The notes under the pieces: generated by a model
The model's input: the letters and a program-made list of their open reading frames with translations, nothing else
The model's database searches: none
What the model was told of the DNA's origin: nothing
Part shown: in pieces, positions 8,288 through 17,007 of the stretch
How positions within the stretch are numbered: the first letter of the stretch is position 1
How the letters are laid out: each line of letters begins with the position of its first letter
Source: an uncultured Pelagibacteraceae bacterium
Lineage (GTDB): Bacteria > Pseudomonadota > Alphaproteobacteria > Pelagibacterales > Pelagibacteraceae
NCBI GenBank assembly: GCA_902547535.1
Contig: CACCOB010000001.1
Span: forward strand, 465,712 to 529,711
Length of the DNA stretch: 64,000 nt
Reading direction: 5' to 3'
Made by a program: the position numbers and the translations under genes

Positions 8288-9196
8288 ATGAAAAAAATTT
8301 TAGTAATAATATTTTTAGGATTGATTTTAAATACAACCGCATTTGCCGATAAAAAATTTGAAAAAGATTTAAAAAAAGTTTCAAAAGATAGTGGCTTTGT
8401 TGATAGTAAAGGCAAAACTTATTCTATCGATCAAATTTCAGATAAAAATAATACTATTTTGATCATATTTAACCATGGATCATCAAATGATCAAAAAATA
8501 GATAAGTGTCTAGGTCCTTCGAATAAAGTTCCACCAGTAATAAGAAACCTTCATGATAAAAAAATCAAAAATTTTAATGTAAAAATTTATCGTCTTTGCT
8601 CAGGAGTAAAAGGCTGGTCAAAAAAAGAGCAAACAAAAATGTGGAAAGCTCATGAAAAATCAGGGTCATTAGATCTAAAATTGGTAGACAAGGATGGCAC
8701 GCCATTAATTAAAAAACAGAAACAAAACCGTAAAAGAAAAATAATTAAAGAAAAGGTTGAAAATTTTAAAGCTAAAGGATTTAAAAATATTGTTCTTGCC
8801 GGACACTCTTCTGGAGGATGGCAATCAATTAAATTAAAAGCTGAATTTCCAAAATTGATACAAGGAGTTATAGGCCTTAATCCAGGTGCAGGTGGTACAG
8901 TTAAAAATAGAAAAGATTGGCCTTGGTGGAGCGATGTAAGATATTATGGTTTTGTTAAAAATTTATCCGAATTGAACGCAATTATTATTGCTCACGATAA
9001 GGATCAATTTAACGCACCAGAAGATTATTCAATATTTTCAAATTTAAACTCAGTTAGATTTATAAATATAACAGAATCAGATTGTAAAAAGGACAAAATG
9101 CTTGGTGGATATCATGGCATATCATTAACCGAATGCTACGCAAACTATGAAAAAAATAATAAAGATATAATTAAATATTTAGAAGAGATTTTTTAA
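8288..9196 (+). CDS. Secreted alpha/beta-hydrolase fold protein, paralogue of the gene at 731
   Basis: A 302-residue protein with a signal peptide (residues 1-20, ending AFA-D). The elbow GHSSGGW places the nucleophile at Ser174; NHGSS at 62-66, Asp239 in HDKDQF and His276 in GGYHG complete a plausible catalytic set. It aligns with the protein at 731 along its whole length, including KFEKDLKK near the mature N terminus, the RLCSGVKGW segment and four cysteines at the same spacing. The start abuts the previous stop with no gap. The substrate is unknown; I know no named family for the pair. Confidence 0.75.
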   Translation: MKKILVIIFLGLILNTTAFADKKFEKDLKKVSKDSGFVDSKGKTYSIDQISDKNNTILIIFNHGSSNDQKIDKCLGPSNKVPPVIRNLHDKKIKNFNVKIYRLCSGVKGWSKKEQTKMWKAHEKSGSLDLKLVDKDGTPLIKKQKQNRKRKIIKEKVENFKAKGFKNIVLAGHSSGGWQSIKLKAEFPKLIQGVIGLNPGAGGTVKNRKDWPWWSDVRYYGFVKNLSELNAIIIAHDKDQFNAPEDYSIFSNLNSVRFINITESDCKKDKMLGGYHGISLTECYANYEKNNKDIIKYLEEIF

Positions 9197-9197
9197 T

Positions 9198-10277
9198 ATG
9201 AAAATAGAAGGCAAGGAATATCGTACGATATGGTTTGATGATGACAAAAAAGTTGTAAAGATTATCGACCAAACAAAACTTCCGTATAAGTTTATAATTA
9301 AAGATCTTAAAACAGTAAAAGATGCAATTAACGCAATTAAAATTATGGAAGTTAGAGGGGCACCTCTTATAGGAGGGACAGCAGCGTTTGGGATGGTTTT
9401 AGCAATTCTAGAAAACAATGATCTAGATTTTTTAAAAAAAGCTTCTGAAGAATTAATTAAGTCTAGACCTACAGCAATTAACCTTCAATGGGCAGTTCAT
9501 AGAATGAATAATAAGTTATCAATGATAAATAGTAACGATCTGTTCAGAGTTGCTCTAAAAGAAGCTAAAGAAATTTGTGATGAGGATGTTAAATTTTGTG
9601 AAAATATTGGAATTAATGGACTTAAGCTTATTGAAGAAATTTATAATAAGAAGAAAGACACGGTAAATATTTTAACTCATTGTAATGCAGGTTGGCTTGC
9701 AACAATTAATTGGGGTACAGCAACTTCTCCAATTTATCATGCGCATAAAAAAGGAATTCCAATTCATGTTTGGGTAGATGAAACCAGACCAAGAAATCAA
9801 GGAGCAAACTTAACCTCATTTGAGTTAAATGAAGAAAAAGTTTCAAATACTATAATTGCAGATAATACTGGTGGAATATTAATGCAACGAGGAGAGGTTG
9901 ATATGTGTATTGTTGGAACAGATAGAACTTTATCAACTGGAGATGTATGTAATAAAATTGGAACATATTTAAAAGCATTGGCTGCACATGATAATAATGT
10001 TCCTTTTTATGTAGCCTTACCAAGTTCAACAATTGACTGGAATATCAAAGATTTCAAAGATATTCCTATTGAGGAGAGAAATCCCGAGGAGTTATCGTAT
10101 ATTGAAGGAAAAGATGAAAATAATAATATTACAAAAGTTTTGATTTATCCTGAAACAAGTAGATCAATGAACATAGCATTTGATATAACTCCTGCAAAAT
10201 ACGTAACAGGTTTAATTACAGAAAAAGGAATATGTGAAGCTTCCAAAGAAGGTTTAAAACAAATATTTAACAAGTAA
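9198..10277 (+). CDS. mtnA: Methylthioribose-1-phosphate isomerase
   Basis: A 359-residue protein of the MtnA/eIF2B-alpha-like family. Visible motifs are VRGAPLIGGTAAFGM, the LTHCNAGWLAT segment bearing the catalytic cysteine, VDETRPRNQGANLTSFEL and the aspartate-bearing GTDRTLSTGDVCNKIGTY. It isomerises methylthioribose-1-phosphate to methylthioribulose-1-phosphate, following MtnP. No MtnB, MtnC or MtnD is present in the window, so the later fate of the ribulose product may differ from the classical pathway. It overlaps the sulfatase start by one base. Confidence 0.95.
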   Translation: MKIEGKEYRTIWFDDDKKVVKIIDQTKLPYKFIIKDLKTVKDAINAIKIMEVRGAPLIGGTAAFGMVLAILENNDLDFLKKASEELIKSRPTAINLQWAVHRMNNKLSMINSNDLFRVALKEAKEICDEDVKFCENIGINGLKLIEEIYNKKKDTVNILTHCNAGWLATINWGTATSPIYHAHKKGIPIHVWVDETRPRNQGANLTSFELNEEKVSNTIIADNTGGILMQRGEVDMCIVGTDRTLSTGDVCNKIGTYLKALAAHDNNVPFYVALPSSTIDWNIKDFKDIPIEERNPEELSYIEGKDENNNITKVLIYPETSRSMNIAFDITPAKYVTGLITEKGICEASKEGLKQIFNK

Positions 10278-11860
10278 TGAATAAAGTTAAAAATATATTA
10301 TTTATAATGGCTGACCAACTAAGGTTTGATTATCTTTCTTGTTATGGTCATCCACATTTAAAAACTCCTCACATAGATGGTTTAGCAAAAAAAGGAATTT
10401 TATTTGAGTCTGCTTATGTTCAAGCACCTGTCTGTGGACCATCTAGAGCATCATACTATACCGGAAGAACTGTGTTTAGCCATGGATCAACTTGGAATCA
10501 AATACCTTTACCAATAGGAGAATTGACGATTGGAGATTATTTGGGACATTCTGGAATTAGGACAGGAGTTGTTGGTAAAACACACATGAGACCGGATATA
10601 GATGGAATGAATAGACTTGGAATTTCTAAAGAAACTGAAATAGGCCTAACAGTGAGCGAGTCAGGTTTTGAGCCTTTTGAAAGAGATGATGGACTTCATC
10701 CAAACAATCAAATTAGAAATTCCAAAAAAAAACTATCATATAATGAGTGGCTAAATAAACTTGGATATGATGGTGAAAACCCTTGGGATAGTTGGGCAAA
10801 TTCTTCTGAAGATGAAAATGGAAAAATTCTTAGTGGTTGGAGATTAAGAAATTCAAATAAACCAGCAAGAGTTAAAGAAGAGCACTCAGAAACTGCATTT
10901 ATGACAAATCGTTCTATGGAATTTATTCAAGAAAGTGGAGATAAGCCTTGGTTTTTACATTTATCATACATTAAACCTCATTGGCCATATATTGCACCTG
11001 CACCTTATCATAATATGTATTCCGCCAATCAATTTTATCCTGTACACCGAAGTGATAATGAAAAAGAAATAGATCATCCTGTATACAAAGCATTCTTAAA
11101 TAATAATATTTCAAAAACGTTTTCAAGAGAGGAGGTAAGAAATACTGTTCTTTCAGGTTATATGGGATTAATAAAACAGATTGATGATAATCTTGGCAGG
11201 CTATTTAAATTCTTAGAGGAAAAAGATTACATGAAAAATACTATGATAGTCTTTACGTCAGATCATGGTGACTATCAGGGTGATCACTGGTTGGGAGAAA
11301 AAGAATTATTCCATGAACAAATTGTTAAAGTTCCGATGATAATTTATGATCCAAGTGTGTTATCAGATAATAATAGGGGAATAAGAGAAAAAAGATTTGT
11401 TGAAGCTATTGATTTACTCCCAACTTTTTTAGACTTCGTAGAAAGCAATGTAAGCAGGCATCGTCTTGAGGGACAATCTTTATTACCAATTATAAGAGGA
11501 AAGGAAGTATCAAATTGGAAGGAAAGTGTGTTTAGCGAAATCGATTATTCATTTAATGAGGCAAGAAAAATTTTAAATATAGGTCCATCTGACGCTAGAG
11601 CATATATGATTAGAAATAATAAATGGAAGTATATTTTTTATAAAGGATTTCCTCCTCAGTTATTTGATTTAATAAATGATCCTGATGAATTTAATGATTT
11701 AGGTCAGTTACCAGAATATACAAAAATAGTTGAGGAAATGAAAGATATTCTTCTAGATAGGATTACCAATAGAAAAAATAGAGTTGCAGCAACTGATGAA
11801 TTTGTTTTGAAAGATAGAGACTATACAAAAGAAGATGGAATTATGATAGGTGTATGGTAA
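10277..11860 (+). CDS. Sulfatase-family hydrolase, close to phosphonate monoester hydrolases
   Basis: A 527-residue protein of the alkaline phosphatase superfamily. It has the metal-binding start MADQLRFD, the sulfatase signature CGPSRAS with Cys53 expected to be converted to formylglycine, and FTSDHGDYQGDH for further metal ligands. The segment FLHLSYIKPHWPYIAPAPYHNMY and the C-terminal QLFDLINDPDEFNDL resemble rhizobial phosphonate monoester hydrolase more than choline sulfatase, so it may cleave phosphonate, phosphate or sulfate esters. No signal peptide is seen, so it is probably cytoplasmic. No formylglycine-generating enzyme lies in the window. Confidence 0.85.
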   Translation: MNKVKNILFIMADQLRFDYLSCYGHPHLKTPHIDGLAKKGILFESAYVQAPVCGPSRASYYTGRTVFSHGSTWNQIPLPIGELTIGDYLGHSGIRTGVVGKTHMRPDIDGMNRLGISKETEIGLTVSESGFEPFERDDGLHPNNQIRNSKKKLSYNEWLNKLGYDGENPWDSWANSSEDENGKILSGWRLRNSNKPARVKEEHSETAFMTNRSMEFIQESGDKPWFLHLSYIKPHWPYIAPAPYHNMYSANQFYPVHRSDNEKEIDHPVYKAFLNNNISKTFSREEVRNTVLSGYMGLIKQIDDNLGRLFKFLEEKDYMKNTMIVFTSDHGDYQGDHWLGEKELFHEQIVKVPMIIYDPSVLSDNNRGIREKRFVEAIDLLPTFLDFVESNVSRHRLEGQSLLPIIRGKEVSNWKESVFSEIDYSFNEARKILNIGPSDARAYMIRNNKWKYIFYKGFPPQLFDLINDPDEFNDLGQLPEYTKIVEEMKDILLDRITNRKNRVAATDEFVLKDRDYTKEDGIMIGVW

Positions 11861-12198
11861 TGAATCCATTAATATTTTCTTTAATTGGCCTTGTATTGGT
11901 TGGTGTATCAGCAAATTTAATAAAATTGATAAAAAAAAATAAAATTTTATTATTAATTTCAATGTTGCCATGTGTTTATATTTTTATTTATGGTCTTTAT
12001 GCAACTTTTGGGCCGATTGATTTATACAAAGATGGCACTGAAAATTTTATTGCTCAAAATCCTGGAAAAGATTTGCCAGTGGTGTTTGTTCTCTTAAAGT
12101 TTTATCAATATATTTTAATTCTTGTTGGAGCAATCTTTGGTTTGCTCTATTTTAATTACTTAAAAAATTTCAGTGAAACTACGGAGTCATCAGACTAG
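11860..12198 (+). CDS. Small three-helix membrane protein, unknown function
   Basis: About 112 residues with three hydrophobic segments: the first at the N terminus, then around residues 29-50 and 72-95. The start at 11860 forms a TAATG overlap with the sulfatase stop; an in-frame ATG six bases earlier (11854) is also possible. No family is recognised. It is last in the mtnP-led gene run and its 3' end overlaps the opposing TRAP permease gene by 20 bases. Confidence 0.6.
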   Translation: MNPLIFSLIGLVLVGVSANLIKLIKKNKILLLISMLPCVYIFIYGLYATFGPIDLYKDGTENFIAQNPGKDLPVVFVLLKFYQYILILVGAIFGLLYFNYLKNFSETTESSD

Positions 12199-13489
12199 GT
12201 AAATATAAACATATAGCTGGAAAAGCTATAATTAAAGCAAGTCTAATCACGTCAGTCATTAAAAAAGGAAGGGTTCCAAACCAGATCGTCTGCAAAGGTG
12301 TTTTTTGCATAACACCCTTGATAACAAATAAATTCATACCAACTGGGGGAGAAATTAATCCAAATTCAACAACAATTACTGCAAATATTCCAAACCAAAC
12401 GGGATCTATGCCTGCATCAACTATTACCGGATAGAAAACTGGGATAGTTAAAAATAACATTGCTAACGAGTCCATAACAGTTCCAAGAACTAAATATATT
12501 ACACAAATTACTAGAATTACTCCTAACGGAGTAAGCTCAAGATAATTAATAAAATCAACTACTGCAAAAGGCAATTGTGTAACAGTTATTAGATAATTAA
12601 ATATGCTTGCTCCTATTACAATTAAATATAATGATCCAACCGTTTTGATAGTTGTCCAAAGCGCGTCTTTTAAAAGATTTAATTTTAATTGACCTCTAAA
12701 AAATATAAAAATTAATACTAATATTACTCCTACAGCTGCACTTTCAGTTGCTGTAAAAAAACCTAAGTAAAGTCCACCCATCATGATTACAAAAATTAAG
12801 AAAATAGGAAAAACTTTTGACAGAGCAGAAATTCTCTCCTTTAATGGCATTTTAACTCCGTATCCACCTTGTGATGGATAAATTAAAAGATAAACCCTTA
12901 TTGCAATCATATAAAGCACAACAGCAATTATCCCAGGAATTAATGCAGCAAAAAAAAGTTCCTGAACAGATTGTTCTGTTAAATATGCATATATTACCAA
13001 TATTACACTTGGAGGAATAATAATCCCTAGTGTTCCACCTGATGCAATAGAACCACTGATTAGAGCATCACTATATCCATGTCTTCTCATTTCTGGACCG
13101 GCCATTTGAGACATTGTAGCAGCTGTAGCAATTGATGATCCACAAATCATTCCAAAACCAGCACAGGCACCTACAGTTGACATTGCTAGTCCACCTTTAT
13201 AATGACCTACAACTGCATAAGCTGCATCATAAAGATTTCTTGATAGATTGGAGCTATTTGCAAGATTTCCCATTAAAACAAAGAGTGGTAAAACCGATAA
13301 TGTATATTTAGATACAGCGTCAAATGGGGCGGTTCCTAGTACAAATATCGCTGGATCAAAACCTGATATCATTGCAAAACCAGTAAAGCCAACTACTAAC
13401 ATTGCAATACCTATTGGGACGTTCAACACCATTAAAATTAAGACCGCAGCGAAAGCTAAGCCACCGTTAATTACAGCATCAATACCCAT
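12179..13489 (-). CDS. TRAP transporter large permease subunit (DctM family)
   Basis: A 436-residue polytopic protein. Family features are GFGMICGSSIATAATMSQMAGPEM, SGGTLGIIIPPSVILVIYAY and the C-terminal GLISPPVGMNLFVIKG. It forms the main channel of a second TRAP system. Its partner small subunit is immediately upstream with a one-base overlap. The best candidate binding protein is encoded on the opposite strand at 14945-15958, beyond a FAH-family hydrolase gene, so the permease and binding protein are transcribed separately. Confidence 0.93.
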   Translation of the reverse strand: MGIDAVINGGLAFAAVLILMVLNVPIGIAMLVVGFTGFAMISGFDPAIFVLGTAPFDAVSKYTLSVLPLFVLMGNLANSSNLSRNLYDAAYAVVGHYKGGLAMSTVGACAGFGMICGSSIATAATMSQMAGPEMRRHGYSDALISGSIASGGTLGIIIPPSVILVIYAYLTEQSVQELFFAALIPGIIAVVLYMIAIRVYLLIYPSQGGYGVKMPLKERISALSKVFPIFLIFVIMMGGLYLGFFTATESAAVGVILVLIFIFFRGQLKLNLLKDALWTTIKTVGSLYLIVIGASIFNYLITVTQLPFAVVDFINYLELTPLGVILVICVIYLVLGTVMDSLAMLFLTIPVFYPVIVDAGIDPVWFGIFAVIVVEFGLISPPVGMNLFVIKGVMQKTPLQTIWFGTLPFLMTDVIRLALIIAFPAICLYLPSLMTP

Positions 13490-13977
13490 TAAGATTGTTT
13501 CTCTAAATTATTTACTAAAAGAGTTTTTACAAACCAAACTAGAATAGCAAGTACACTTAACCACATCCCAATAGAGCATATGAAATAAAATGGATAAAAA
13601 TAAAGTTCTAGATCGATAGTTACTCTTTTATTATTCATAAATTTGTAAGATGTTAAAGTTGTCGAGTATGCCATTAATGACATTATTGAGATCATTAAAA
13701 TAAACTTTAAAATCACTAAATAAGTTTTAAATATTCCTAAATTTAAATTATTAATAAAGTCTGCTGATACATTTGCATTTAAGAAAAAAGCTCTTGGCAT
13801 AGCAAGAAATGCAACTAAAGCCATGCCTATCTCAACCAGCTCAATTGTGCCTGTAACAGGAGAGTTTAAAAAACGTCTACCAAAAACATCACAAAAAGTT
13901 AATACAGCTAATAAAAATAATATAATACCCGAGGCAATAGCTGAATAATCAAAAACTCTACTGACTTTAGAAATCAT
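13489..13977 (-). CDS. TRAP transporter small permease subunit (DctQ family)
   Basis: A 162-residue protein with four membrane segments (about 12-32, 46-62, 86-104 and 132-152). It has the DctQ-like DVFGRRFLNSPVTGTIELVE segment after the first helix and FFLNANVSADF after the second. It pairs with the DctM subunit encoded downstream. The start faces the FAH-family gene divergently across 67 bases that probably hold both promoters; I could not assign convincing elements there. Confidence 0.9.
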   Translation of the reverse strand: MISKVSRVFDYSAIASGIILFLLAVLTFCDVFGRRFLNSPVTGTIELVEIGMALVAFLAMPRAFFLNANVSADFINNLNLGIFKTYLVILKFILMISIMSLMAYSTTLTSYKFMNNKRVTIDLELYFYPFYFICSIGMWLSVLAILVWFVKTLLVNNLEKQS

Positions 13978-14044
13978 AAAAATGTTGCTTCAAATTCTTT
14001 AAACATTACCATATAAACTGTACCAAAAACAGAAAGTATTACTT

Positions 14045-14896
14045 ATGAAATTTATTTCCTTTTCGCATAACGGACAAAAAAAATTTGGCATTATAAACAA
14101 TAATAAAATAACAGATTTGACTGGAAAAATTTCTAATTCAAACACATTAAAAGATTTAATTTCAAACAAAGGAATCCATGAAGCAAAAAATTATGCAAAA
14201 AATAATCCAGGAGATTTAAATGTTTCAGAAGTTGAATATTTACCATTAATACCAAATCCAGGAAAAATTATATGTGTTGGTTTAAATTATAGTGAACACG
14301 TAAAAGAAACTAACAGAACAGTAGAGGAAAATCCTGTAATATTTCACAGATTTCCAGAAAGCCAGACTGCTCACCTGCAATCTATTCAAAGACCAGTTGT
14401 CTCACAAAGCTTAGACTTTGAGGGTGAGATGGCTGTAATCATGGGTGAGGGTGGAAAACATATAAAACCTGATGATGCGCTAAAACATATAGTAGGATAT
14501 TCTTGTTATAACGAAAGCACTATTAGAGAATGGCAAAGACATACAAGACAATTTGGAATGGGAAAAAACTTTGAAAAGACAGGAAGCTTCGGTCCACATA
14601 TGGTATTAGCAGAAGATATAAAAGATTATAAAAATCTAACTATTGAAACTAGATTAAATGGTGAAGTCATGCAGAATGCAAAATTAAGTCAACTTATATT
14701 TGATATACCCGTTTTAATTTCTTATGTATCTAAAGCTATGGCTTGGAGGGCAGGAGATGTTCTGGTAACTGGAACTCCAGGAGGAGTAGGGTTTAAAAGA
14801 AACCCTCCAATATTTATGAAACCAGGAGATAAAGTTGAGATAGAAATCACAGAAATTGGTATTTTATCTAATACAATTAAGGATGAAATCATCTAG
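14045..14896 (+). CDS. Fumarylacetoacetate hydrolase (FAH) superfamily enzyme
   Basis: A 283-residue protein with a divergent N-terminal region and the FAH catalytic fold from about residue 75 (PGKIICVGLNYSEHVKE). FEGEMAVIMG supplies the two metal-binding glutamates; the third ligand, usually Asp in a YND-type motif, is Glu here (CYNESTIREWQRH). VTGTPGGVGFKRNPPIFMKPGD is the usual C-terminal motif. Relatives hydrolyse or isomerise 2,4-diketo acids or decarboxylate oxaloacetate. The neighbouring ring-cleavage dioxygenase and flavin hydroxylase suggest that it hydrolyses a ring-fission product, but this is inference. Confidence 0.85.
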   Translation: MKFISFSHNGQKKFGIINNNKITDLTGKISNSNTLKDLISNKGIHEAKNYAKNNPGDLNVSEVEYLPLIPNPGKIICVGLNYSEHVKETNRTVEENPVIFHRFPESQTAHLQSIQRPVVSQSLDFEGEMAVIMGEGGKHIKPDDALKHIVGYSCYNESTIREWQRHTRQFGMGKNFEKTGSFGPHMVLAEDIKDYKNLTIETRLNGEVMQNAKLSQLIFDIPVLISYVSKAMAWRAGDVLVTGTPGGVGFKRNPPIFMKPGDKVEIEITEIGILSNTIKDEII

Positions 14897-14944
14897 ATTT
14901 CACTATAGACTTTCTTAAATTATTTTTAACAGAGGGAAATTAAT

Positions 14945-15958
14945 ATGAAAAAAAAATTAATTGGAATTGTTTTAGGAATTTGTTCCTTAGGCATAGTTAG
15001 TTCAGCTTCTGCTACCGAATTAAAGTTGGCAACTTTTGAACCACCAAAAGCATTCATAGCAAGTAAGATTTTAGCTGCTTGGGCAGATAAAGTAAATAAA
15101 TGCTCAAATGGTGCTTTAAATGTAAAAATGTATGCAGGTGGTGTTTTAGGAAGTCCTCCAAAACAATATGATATCGTAACCTCAGGTGTTGCAGATATTT
15201 CTTGGACAGTTCTAGGATATATTGGTGGTCAATTTCCACTAAGTTCAGTTGTTGAATTACCATTTTTAACAAAAACTTCAAAAGCAGGATCTAGAGCTTT
15301 GAATACTCTTTATGAAGAAGGTTACTTAGATAAAGAAATGGCTGGAATTAAACTTATAGGTTTACATTCTAACCCTGGATATCAAATCCACATGAAGGAT
15401 ACAAAAGTAGTTAAACCAGCAGATTTCAAAGGAAAAAAAATGAGAGTGCCAAGCAAAATAGCTGGAACTATACTTAAAACTTTAGGAGCAACAGGAGTAA
15501 AGGTGCCAGCTCCAGGAACTTCAGAGGCTTTAAATAAAGGTGTTATAGATGGAACTCCTTTTCCTTATACAGCAATTGGTTCATTTAGATTATTTGATGT
15601 AACGAAATATCATACAGAGGTTAACATTACTAACGCAACATTCGGATTAATAATGAATGAAGGAAAGTATAATGGTCTTTCTTCAGCAGCCAAAGGATGT
15701 ATTGACAAACATTCTGGTCAGTGGTTTGGAGACTGGGCTTCTAATTTAATTGATACTCAGAATGCTAAAATGAGGGTACAGGTTGAAAATACACCTGGAC
15801 ATGAAATAACAGTTGCATCTGACTCAATTTTAGCTGAATACAAAAAAATATTAGCTCCAATTGAAGCAGACTGGTTAGCAGAAATGAAAGGCAAAGGCCT
15901 TGATGGAGATGCTGTTTTAAAAAGAGCAAGAGAAGTAATTTCTAAAATAGACGGCTAA
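14945..15958 (+). CDS. TRAP transporter periplasmic substrate-binding protein (DctP family)
   Basis: A 337-residue protein with a signal peptide (residues 1-23, ending ASA-T). It has TRAP binding-protein features: KMYAGGVLGSPPKQYDIVTSG, FKGKKMRVPSKIAGTIL with the ligand-pairing arginine, and GTSEALNKGVIDGT. Two cysteines (NKCSNG and KGCIDK) could form a disulfide. A GAGGG Shine-Dalgarno precedes the ATG. It most likely serves the DctQM permease at 12179-13977, the only orphan TRAP permease nearby. A strong terminator hairpin follows the gene. Confidence 0.9.
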   Translation: MKKKLIGIVLGICSLGIVSSASATELKLATFEPPKAFIASKILAAWADKVNKCSNGALNVKMYAGGVLGSPPKQYDIVTSGVADISWTVLGYIGGQFPLSSVVELPFLTKTSKAGSRALNTLYEEGYLDKEMAGIKLIGLHSNPGYQIHMKDTKVVKPADFKGKKMRVPSKIAGTILKTLGATGVKVPAPGTSEALNKGVIDGTPFPYTAIGSFRLFDVTKYHTEVNITNATFGLIMNEGKYNGLSSAAKGCIDKHSGQWFGDWASNLIDTQNAKMRVQVENTPGHEITVASDSILAEYKKILAPIEADWLAEMKGKGLDGDAVLKRAREVISKIDG

Positions 15959-15970
15959 TCGTTTAATTCC

Positions 15971-15999
15971 GAGCCCGCTAATTTCATAGCGGGCTCTTT
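15971..15999 (+). terminator. Intrinsic terminator after the TRAP binding-protein gene
   Basis: A perfect 10-base inverted repeat, GAGCCCGCTA (15971-15980) and TAGCGGGCTC (15987-15996), with a six-base loop and a short TTT tail. It is one of the most G+C-rich hairpins in the window and begins 12 bases after the stop codon. Confidence 0.88.
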
Positions 16000-16021
16000 C
16001 AAAATCTAGTATAATAATAAA

Positions 16022-16996
16022 ATGGCAGTCAAAGCACTTAGTTATATTGGAGTTAATTCAAATAAATTTGAGGATTGGTCTATTTATTCTCAAAAATACT
16101 TAGGTATGCAAAAGATAGATCATGGAAAAGATATTTTATCTTTTCGAATGGATGATCAAAAACAAAGATTAACTATTACAGGCGAAAAGGGAGATGGTCT
16201 TGGTTTTTTAGGATGGGAAGTTGAAACTAAAGAAGATCTTCAAATTTTTGCCTCAAAACTTGAAAAAAATAAAACAATTGTGCATCAAGGTAAATCTTCT
16301 TTAGTAAATAAACGATTTGTTGATGATTTAATTTATTTTGATGATCCACAAGGCAATCGTATAGAGCTTGTTTATAAACCAATGTTAGACACTGATCCAT
16401 TTAAACCGGGAAGACCTATTTCTGGATTTAAGACAGGAGCTTTAGGAATGGGTCACGCTGTAGTTCATGTTAAGAAAATTGATGATTTAATACCTTTTTA
16501 TAGAGATATAATGGGATTTAAAATTAGTGATTATAGTCATACACCTATATCATTATGCTTTTTTCATGTTAATGGACGTCATCATAGTTTAGCTTTGTTT
16601 GGTTCCGGAAGAACAGGTTTTCACCATTTTATGGTTGAATACAATAATCTTGATGATGTTGGTCAAGGTTATGATCTGTTACAGTATAAAGATAATGCAA
16701 TCGCTTACACAATGGGAAGACATACAAATGATTACATGACATCTTTTTATTCAATAACCCCATCAGGTTTTTTTATTGAAAATGGCTGGGGCGGACGAAT
16801 TATTGATCCAGAAACCTGGCAACCTATAGAAACATTTGAGGGGCCTAGTTTTTGGGGACATGAAAGACTTTACTTACCAGACGATGAAAGAATGAAATTC
16901 AGAAATAAAAGACTTGAAACTGCATCACAAGGAAAACAAGCGCCGTTGTTAATTGACTGTCCTTGGTTATATTCAAACTTAACTAAAAAAAATTAA
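16022..16996 (+). CDS. Type I extradiol ring-cleavage dioxygenase (VOC superfamily, BphC-like)
   Basis: A 324-residue two-domain vicinal-oxygen-chelate protein. The C-terminal domain keeps all three Fe(II) ligands of biphenyl-type extradiol dioxygenases: His145 in MGHAVVH, His202 in FHHFMVEY and Glu253 in FFIENG. His187/188 in GRHHSLA and Tyr243 in SFYSITPSGF match catalytic-pocket residues of BphC. The family opens catechol-type rings next to the hydroxyls using O2. It precedes, by 11 bases, a flavin monooxygenase gene of the type that makes such catechols. The substrate ring is unknown. Confidence 0.88.
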   Translation: MAVKALSYIGVNSNKFEDWSIYSQKYLGMQKIDHGKDILSFRMDDQKQRLTITGEKGDGLGFLGWEVETKEDLQIFASKLEKNKTIVHQGKSSLVNKRFVDDLIYFDDPQGNRIELVYKPMLDTDPFKPGRPISGFKTGALGMGHAVVHVKKIDDLIPFYRDIMGFKISDYSHTPISLCFFHVNGRHHSLALFGSGRTGFHHFMVEYNNLDDVGQGYDLLQYKDNAIAYTMGRHTNDYMTSFYSITPSGFFIENGWGGRIIDPETWQPIETFEGPSFWGHERLYLPDDERMKFRNKRLETASQGKQAPLLIDCPWLYSNLTKKN

Positions 16997-17007
16997 TAAA
17001 AATATCA

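Noticed and set aside
14897..14944. Possible riboswitch before the TRAP binding-protein gene
   Set aside because: The 48-base space is too short for known aptamers and shows no conserved pseudoknot or stem; only a GAGGG ribosome site is clear.
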